NCBI GenBank assembly: GCA_029777935.1
Contig: JAKORH010000134.1
Location: 1 to 19,733 of the forward strand
Length of the DNA stretch: 19,733 nucleotides
Reading direction: 5' to 3'
From: Pseudomonadota bacterium
Lineage (GTDB): Bacteria > Pseudomonadota > Gammaproteobacteria > Burkholderiales > Burkholderiaceae
In this document: positions 15,725 to 19,733 of the stretch, in pieces
Numbering within the stretch: the stretch's first letter is position 1
Layout of the letters: the number at the start of each line of letters is the position of its first letter
The notes under the pieces: model-generated
The model's database searches: none
What the model saw: the letters and a program-made list of their open reading frames with translations, nothing else
Told to the model about the DNA's origin: nothing
Position numbers and translations under genes: made by a program

Positions 15725-16192
15725 ATGATCGCGCTGATCCAGCGGGTGTCGCAAGCGCGGGTGCGGGTCGACGGCGCCGAGGTCGGGGCCATCGGCCGCG
15801 GGCTGCTCGCATTCGTCTGCGCCGAGCGCAGCGACACCGAGCGTGAAGCCGATGCTCTGCTCGCCAAGCTGCTCGCATTCCGCGTCTTTCCCGACGCGGC
15901 GGGCCGGATGAACCTCAGCGTGCGCGACGTCGACGGCGGGCTGCTGATCGTGTCGCAATTCACGCTCGCCGCCGATACCCGCTCCGGCACGCGGCCGAGC
16001 TTCACGCCGGCCGCCGCGCCCGAAGTCGGCCGGCAACTGTACGAGCGCTTTGTCGCGCAGGCGCGGTTTGCGCACGACCGCGTCGCCACCGGCAACTTCG
16101 GTGCGATGATGCAGGTCGAACTGCTCAACGACGGCCCGGTGACGTTCTGGCTGCAGGTCAAACCGGGCGCGCAGCCAAGGAGTCCGCGATGA
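15725..16192 (+). CDS. dtd: D-aminoacyl-tRNA deacylase
   Basis: Hydrolyses D-amino acids (and glycine mischarged on tRNA-Ala) from tRNA, a proofreading step in trans. Full length at 155 residues. The active-site motifs are SQFTLAADT at 77-85 and the Gly-cisPro motif NDGPVTF at 135-141 (G137-P138), which enforces chirality. The first strand [17 protein letters not shown] is typical. It begins 16 bases after tyrS, fitting because tyrosyl-tRNA synthetase readily mischarges D-tyrosine. Its stop overlaps the next gene start by ATGA, so the two are translationally coupled. Confidence 0.96.
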   Translation: MIALIQRVSQARVRVDGAEVGAIGRGLLAFVCAERSDTEREADALLAKLLAFRVFPDAAGRMNLSVRDVDGGLLIVSQFTLAADTRSGTRPSFTPAAAPEVGRQLYERFVAQARFAHDRVATGNFGAMMQVELLNDGPVTFWLQVKPGAQPRSPR

Positions 16193-16815
16193 AACTCACC
16201 ACCACGTCGTTTGCCGACGGTGGCCGGATACCCGGCGAATACGCGTTCGCGGTGATCGACCCGGCGCATCACGTCCGGCTGTCGAGCAACCGCAACCCGC
16301 AGCTTGCGTGGAGCGACACACCGGCCGGCACGAAGTCATTCGCCGTCATCTGCCACGATGTCGACGTGCCGAGCCAGCCCGATGACGTGAATCAGGAGGG
16401 GCGCGAGATCCCGGCCACGCTGCCGCGCGTGGACTTCTTCCACTGGGCGCTGGTCGACCTGCCGCCGACGCTGACCTCGATCGGTGCCGGCGAGTTTTCG
16501 CAGGCAGTCACGCCGCGCGGCAAGAGCGGGCCGGCGGCCGCGCACGGCGCGCGCCAGGGCGTCAATGACTACACCAGTTGGTTCGCCGGCGACCACGACA
16601 TGGAGGGCGACTACTACGGCTACGACGGGCCGTGCCCGCCCTGGAACGACTCGATCGTCCACCGCTACGTCTTCACGGTGTACGCGCTCGATCTCGAGCG
16701 CGTGCCGCTCGAGGGCCGCTTCGGCGGCGGCGCAGTGCGGCGCATGATTGACGGGCACGTGCTCGCGTCGGCGCGGATCACGGGCACCTATACGCTGAAT
16801 CCGCGCCTTGTCTGA
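16189..16815 (+). CDS. YbhB/YbcL-family (PEBP-like) protein
   Basis: A 208-residue protein of the phosphatidylethanolamine-binding / Raf-kinase-inhibitor-like fold. The bacterial members have no agreed function. The ligand-pocket motifs are visible: [13 protein letters not shown] (about 54-66), [10 protein letters not shown] (83-92) and [13 protein letters not shown] with [13 protein letters not shown] (about 142-170). No signal peptide is seen, so it is probably cytoplasmic. It is somewhat longer than E. coli YbhB, from extra residues around 62-80 and 105-140. It overlaps dtd by four bases and the following phosphatase by eight, which ties it closely to a tRNA-quality operon with no obvious functional link. 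Confidence 0.9.
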   Translation: MKLTTTSFADGGRIPGEYAFAVIDPAHHVRLSSNRNPQLAWSDTPAGTKSFAVICHDVDVPSQPDDVNQEGREIPATLPRVDFFHWALVDLPPTLTSIGAGEFSQAVTPRGKSGPAAAHGARQGVNDYTSWFAGDHDMEGDYYGYDGPCPPWNDSIVHRYVFTVYALDLERVPLEGRFGGGAVRRMIDGHVLASARITGTYTLNPRLV

Positions 16816-17464
16816 GACGACGCTGCTGCTGATCCGGCACGGCGAGACGGCCTGGAACGCCGAGCATCGCATCCAGGGCCTGCTCGATGTGCCGTTGTCC
16901 GCCACGGGCGTGTGGCAGGCCGCGCGCCTGGCGGAGCGGCTTGCCGGCGAACCGATCGAAGCGATCGTCGCCAGCGACCTGACGCGCGCGTGGCTGACCG
17001 CGCAGCCGCTGGCGCAGCAGCTTGGACTGAAGCCGGCCGCCGAGGCAAGGATGCGCGAGCGCAACTTCGGTTCGTTCCAGGGTCATACGGTCGACGAGAT
17101 CGCTGCGCGCTGGCCCGACGAATTCCATGCGTGGCGTGCGCGTGATCCGGCGTGGGCGATGCCGGGCGGCGAATCCGGACACGAATTCATCGCGCGCGTG
17201 CTTGCGGCCGTGCACGACGTGGCGCGAGTGCATGCCGGCCGCACGGTCGCGGTCGTCACGCACGGCGGCGTGCTCGACGTCGTCTATCGCAACGCGCGGG
17301 CGCTCGCGTGGGACGCCCCGCGCGAACATCAGATGCTGAATGCGGCGATCAACCGGCTGACCGCGAGCGTGACCGAAACCGCGGCGCCGCTCACGCTCTC
17401 CGTGCTCGAATGGGGCGACGACGCGCATCTGGGCGGCGCACGCGACGAGGTCGCCGGCGGCTGA
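16808..17464 (+). CDS. Histidine phosphatase (phosphoglycerate mutase-like, GpmB type)
   Basis: A 218-residue branch-1 histidine phosphatase. The catalytic set is complete: R10-H11 in LIRHGETAWN, R60 in ASDLTRAWLTA, E84 in RERNFGSFQG and H152 in VVTHGGVLDV. These family members are usually phosphatases acting on small phosphometabolites rather than true phosphoglycerate mutases, and the substrate cannot be told from sequence. The start is taken as TTG at 16808, overlapping the preceding gene by eight bases, because it places the RHGE motif at the usual distance from the N-terminus. It closes the unit that starts with tyrS. GC-rich hairpins follow the stop codon. Confidence 0.9.
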   Translation: MSETTLLLIRHGETAWNAEHRIQGLLDVPLSATGVWQAARLAERLAGEPIEAIVASDLTRAWLTAQPLAQQLGLKPAAEARMRERNFGSFQGHTVDEIAARWPDEFHAWRARDPAWAMPGGESGHEFIARVLAAVHDVARVHAGRTVAVVTHGGVLDVVYRNARALAWDAPREHQMLNAAINRLTASVTETAAPLTLSVLEWGDDAHLGGARDEVAGG

Positions 17465-17471
17465 TTCCAGC

Positions 17472-17510
17472 GCGGCAGCATGCGGCTTGCCGCCGCGCAA
17501 GATCGCGGCG
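17472..17510 (+). other. GC-rich hairpins after the histidine phosphatase gene
   Basis: Two stems share bases and so exclude each other: GCGGCA/TGCCGC (17472-17477 with 17488-17493) and CGCCGCG/CGCGGCG (17491-17497 with 17504-17510). Neither has a T-tract. They could stop transcription weakly or protect the mRNA end; chance pairing in GC-rich DNA is possible. Confidence 0.3.
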
Positions 17511-17521
17511 CGGCCGCCCCC

Positions 17522-17527
17522 TAGACT
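17522..17527 (+). promoter_or_regulatory. Possible -10 of a leaderless transcript
   Basis: TAGACT ends six bases before the ATG at 17534, so transcription would start at or next to the start codon. No ribosome site precedes this ATG. Only four of six bases match the -10 consensus. Confidence 0.3.
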
Positions 17528-17533
17528 GGCCCG

Positions 17534-18790
17534 ATGGAAGATCCCGCCTCGGTCGCGCTGACCTTCGCGAGCAGCGCCGCGATCGGTCTGCTGGTCGGAC
17601 TGGAGCGCGAGCGCAATCCGCGCGCGAAGGCGGGGCTGCGCACGTTCACGCTGATCGCGGTGCTGGGCTCGGCGTGCGCACTGCTCGCGCAGGCCACCGC
17701 CAGCGCCTGGATCCTCGGCGCGGCGCTGCTGGCGGTCGGCATCTCGATTGCCGGTGCGCACCTGCTCGATCCGGAAACGCGCGCCGACGACTACGGCACC
17801 ACGACTGTGGCGGCGGCGCTGCTCGTGTTCGTGCTCGGCGCAATCAACGTCCACGGCTACCGGCTGCTCGCGGTCGCGGTCGGCATCGGCATGACCGCGC
17901 TGCTGCACTTCAAGGTCGAACTGGAGGTCGCCGCGCAGCGGCTGACGCCGACCGACATCCGCTCGATCCTGCAGTTCGGTGCCGTCAGCGCGGTGATCCT
18001 GCCGCTGCTGCCGAATCAGCCGTACGGGCCGTACGGCGTGCTGAATCCGTTTCACATCTGGCTGATGGTCGTGCTGATCTCGGGGATCAGCCTCGCCGGT
18101 TACGTTGCCTGGCGGCTGATGCTCGAGCGCAAGGGACTGCTGCTGACGGGGCTGCTGGGGGGAGCGGTGTCGAGCACGGCGACCACGCTGGTATATGCGC
18201 GCCAGGTGCGCGCCGCCACGCAACCGGCTGCGACCGCGCAGGTCGTGATCCTGCTGGCCAACGTTGCGATGTTCGTGCGCGTGCTGGTGATCGTCGCGCT
18301 CGTCGAGCCGGGTGCGCTGTGGGCCGCTGCGCTGGTGCTGCTGCCGGCCGCGCTGCTGGCGTCGCCGGGTGCGCTGTGGCGCCTGCGTCGTGGCGCCGGC
18401 GATACGCGCACCAGCGACGCTTACCGCAATCCGACCCATCTGGTCGCCGGCGTGATCTTCGCGGCCTTCTACGCGTCGATCCTGCTGCTGTCGGCATGGC
18501 TGTCGGAGGAAGTCGGCGCGGGCGGCGTCTACGGACTGGCGGCGCTGTCCGGACTGACCGAGGTCGACGCGATCACGCTGACGTCGCTGCGGCTGCTGGC
18601 GACGGGTGCGGTCGGGCTGCCGGTGGCGATCACCGCGATCTGTGTGGCGATCGCTTCGAACCTCGTGTTCAAATCGATCGTCGTGTTCGTCGTCGCCGGC
18701 CGTGCCATGGGACGCGATACCGCCATCGCGTTCCTGCCGTCGGCGCTGGCGCTGGGCGGCGGACTGATGGCGCTGCATGCGCTGGCATAA
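17534..18790 (+). CDS. MgtC/DUF4010-family membrane protein
   Basis: A 418-residue inner-membrane protein with about 11-12 hydrophobic helices. The N-terminal third (about 10-140) is an MgtC/SapB-like domain with AAIGLLVGLERER (15-27) and GLRTFTLIAVLGSACALLA. The rest is DUF4010, with GLLGGAVSSTATTLVYARQ (about 209-227) and YGLAALSGLTEVDAITLT (about 333-350). The SSTATT and SGLTEVDA motifs sit in hydrophobic surroundings and look like two related inverted halves of a transporter core. The function is unknown; MgtC relatives are linked to Mg2+ and acid stress. No ribosome site is seen before the ATG, and a -10-like TAGACT lies so close that the message may be leaderless. It stands alone before glyA. 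Confidence 0.9.
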   Translation: MEDPASVALTFASSAAIGLLVGLERERNPRAKAGLRTFTLIAVLGSACALLAQATASAWILGAALLAVGISIAGAHLLDPETRADDYGTTTVAAALLVFVLGAINVHGYRLLAVAVGIGMTALLHFKVELEVAAQRLTPTDIRSILQFGAVSAVILPLLPNQPYGPYGVLNPFHIWLMVVLISGISLAGYVAWRLMLERKGLLLTGLLGGAVSSTATTLVYARQVRAATQPAATAQVVILLANVAMFVRVLVIVALVEPGALWAAALVLLPAALLASPGALWRLRRGAGDTRTSDAYRNPTHLVAGVIFAAFYASILLLSAWLSEEVGAGGVYGLAALSGLTEVDAITLTSLRLLATGAVGLPVAITAICVAIASNLVFKSIVVFVVAGRAMGRDTAIAFLPSALALGGGLMALHALA

Positions 18791-18821
18791 TTTCACCGCC
18801 ATCCGATCTCGCGTGACCGGC

Positions 18822-18883
18822 GCGGCAAAGAGCATTCGCCGCCCGCCTGGGCACGATGGCAAGTGACGAATCGACCACTTGTC
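18822..18883 (+). promoter_or_regulatory. Structured leader upstream of glyA
   Basis: Two stem-loops can form in the 110-base gap before glyA: GCGGC/GCCGC (18822-18826 with 18838-18842), and an 8-bp stem of GGCAAGTG with CACTTGTC (18858-18865 with 18876-18883, one G-U pair, 10-base loop) ending 17 bases before the ATG. CATAAT at 18786-18791 could be the -10. It matches no riboswitch I know; an operator with CAAGTG/CACTTG half-sites is an alternative. Confidence 0.35.
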
Positions 18884-18900
18884 CAACGCCGAAAGACACC

Positions 18901-19733
18901 ATGTACCGCCGTACCCATACTCTCGAAACGATCGATCCTGTCGTGTATGCCGCGATCCAGGCCGAGAACCGGCGCCAGGAACAGCACATCGAGCTGATCG
19001 CGTCGGAAAACTATGCCAGTCCCGCGGTGATGGCTGCGCAGGGCTGCTCGATGACCAACAAGTACGCCGAAGGCTATCCGGGCCGGCGCTACTACGGCGG
19101 CTGCGAGCACGTCGACACGGTCGAGACGCTGGCGCTCGAGCGGCTGAAGAATCTGTTTTCCTACCCGACGATCGAGCTGGCGGCCAACGTGCAGCCGCAC
19201 TCCGGCGCGCAGGCCAACGAAGCCGTGTTCATGGCACTGCTGAACCCCGGCGACACCATCATGGGGATGAGCCTGGCCGAGGGTGGTCACCTGACGCACG
19301 GTATGCCGCTGAACATGAGCGGCAAGTGGTTCAAGGTCGTGTCCTACGGCCTGAACGCGCAGGAGGCGATCGACTACGAGGAGATGGAATCTCTGGCGCA
19401 CCGCCATCATCCGAAGCTCATCATCGCCGGCGCCTCCGCCTACTCGCTGCACATCGACTTCAAGCGCTGCGCGCAGATCGCGCGCGACATCGATGCGCAC
19501 TTCATGGTCGACATGGCGCACTACGCCGGACTGATCGCCGCCGGCGTCTATCCGAGCCCGGTGCCGTACGCCGACGTGATCACGTCGACCACGCACAAGA
19601 CGCTGCGCGGGCCGCGCGGCGGGCTGCTTCTGTGCAAGCCGTCGCTGGAGAAGCAGATCAACAGCGCGGTGTTCCCCGGCCTGCAGGGCGGGCCGCTGAT
19701 GCACGTGATCGCCGCCAAGGCGGTCGCGTTCCA
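18901..19733 (+). CDS. glyA: Serine hydroxymethyltransferase (partial)
   Basis: A PLP enzyme that interconverts serine and glycine with tetrahydrofolate, feeding one-carbon metabolism. The first 277 residues are in the window and the gene runs off the right edge; the family is about 415. The N-terminus reads [19 protein letters not shown], then [72 protein letters not shown] and [13 protein letters not shown], with K233 as the PLP lysine. The segment [15 protein letters not shown] is about four residues longer than the usual LFGAEAANVQP form. In betaproteobacteria glyA is commonly followed by nrdR, beyond this window. Confidence 0.96.
   Translation, partial: MYRRTHTLETIDPVVYAAIQAENRRQEQHIELIASENYASPAVMAAQGCSMTNKYAEGYPGRRYYGGCEHVDTVETLALERLKNLFSYPTIELAANVQPHSGAQANEAVFMALLNPGDTIMGMSLAEGGHLTHGMPLNMSGKWFKVVSYGLNAQEAIDYEEMESLAHRHHPKLIIAGASAYSLHIDFKRCAQIARDIDAHFMVDMAHYAGLIAAGVYPSPVPYADVITSTTHKTLRGPRGGLLLCKPSLEKQINSAVFPGLQGGPLMHVIAAKAVAF

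Noticed and set aside
14425..16272. 615-codon open frame on the minus strand opposite tyrS and dtd
   Set aside because: No recognisable domain; it spans two well-supported genes and is a codon-bias artefact.
16778..18886. 702-codon open frame on the minus strand opposite the phosphatase and MgtC-like genes
   Set aside because: Composition is dominated by Arg, Gln, His and Asp, as expected for the complement of high-GC genes; it crosses three real gene boundaries.
18791..18900. Glycine or SAH riboswitch before glyA
   Set aside because: The conserved aptamer cores of these classes could not be found, although stems are present.
1..19733. tRNA genes, CRISPR arrays, insertion sequences or prophage genes
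   Set aside because: No cloverleaf with a TTCGA-type arm, no regularly spaced repeats and no transposase, integrase or phage protein motif was seen on either strand.

Overview
The window looks like chromosomal DNA of a high-GC betaproteobacterium, most likely order Burkholderiales. Three things point there: a Bug-type (TctC-like) periplasmic receptor, two 16-strand porins of the Burkholderia/Neisseria type, and the housekeeping order coq7 / OsmC / rplM-rpsI / bactofilin / erpA / anmK / tyrS-dtd. Nearly all of it is coding. No tRNA, rRNA, CRISPR array, insertion sequence or phage gene was seen.

Layout. (1) 1-2098, minus strand: a Bug-family solute receptor whose stop codon overlaps the start of a benzoate/2-aminobenzoate-CoA ligase that runs off the left edge. 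(2) 2182-5090, plus: glpK and glpD overlapping by ATGA, a glycerol catabolic pair; GlpD appears short at its C-terminus. (3) 5100-6244, minus: a lower-GC island with a complete GNAT toxin / DUF1778 antitoxin module, its promoter and a palindromic operator candidate, followed by a DUF433 antitoxin-like gene whose partner toxin survives only as a 16-codon stub. (4) 6341-9142, minus: two porins, each with its own strong intrinsic terminator; the second has an unusual loop insertion and four cysteines. (5) 9298-10444: coq7 and an OsmC-family gene converge on an inverted-repeat element. (6) 10480-13234, plus: rplM-rpsI with a promoter, a membrane-anchored coiled-coil protein, a bactofilin and erpA. 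(7) 13253-14393: a bidirectional terminator, then anmK on the minus strand. (8) 14476-17464, plus: tyrS-dtd-YbhB-histidine phosphatase, tightly packed with overlaps. (9) 17534 onward, plus: an MgtC/DUF4010 membrane protein that may be leaderless, then glyA, cut by the right edge.

How the genes work together. GlpK and GlpD turn glycerol into dihydroxyacetone phosphate. The receptor and CoA ligase suggest capture and activation of an aromatic acid. TyrS and Dtd charge tRNA-Tyr and clear D-amino acids from mischarged tRNAs. The bactofilin, the coiled-coil membrane protein and AnmK all concern the cell envelope. Most of the window is ordinary core genome. The most informative part is 5030-6250, where the toxin-antitoxin module sits between a shortened glpD and a decapitated second module, which suggests insertion with deletion on both sides. 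I found no clear undescribed system.
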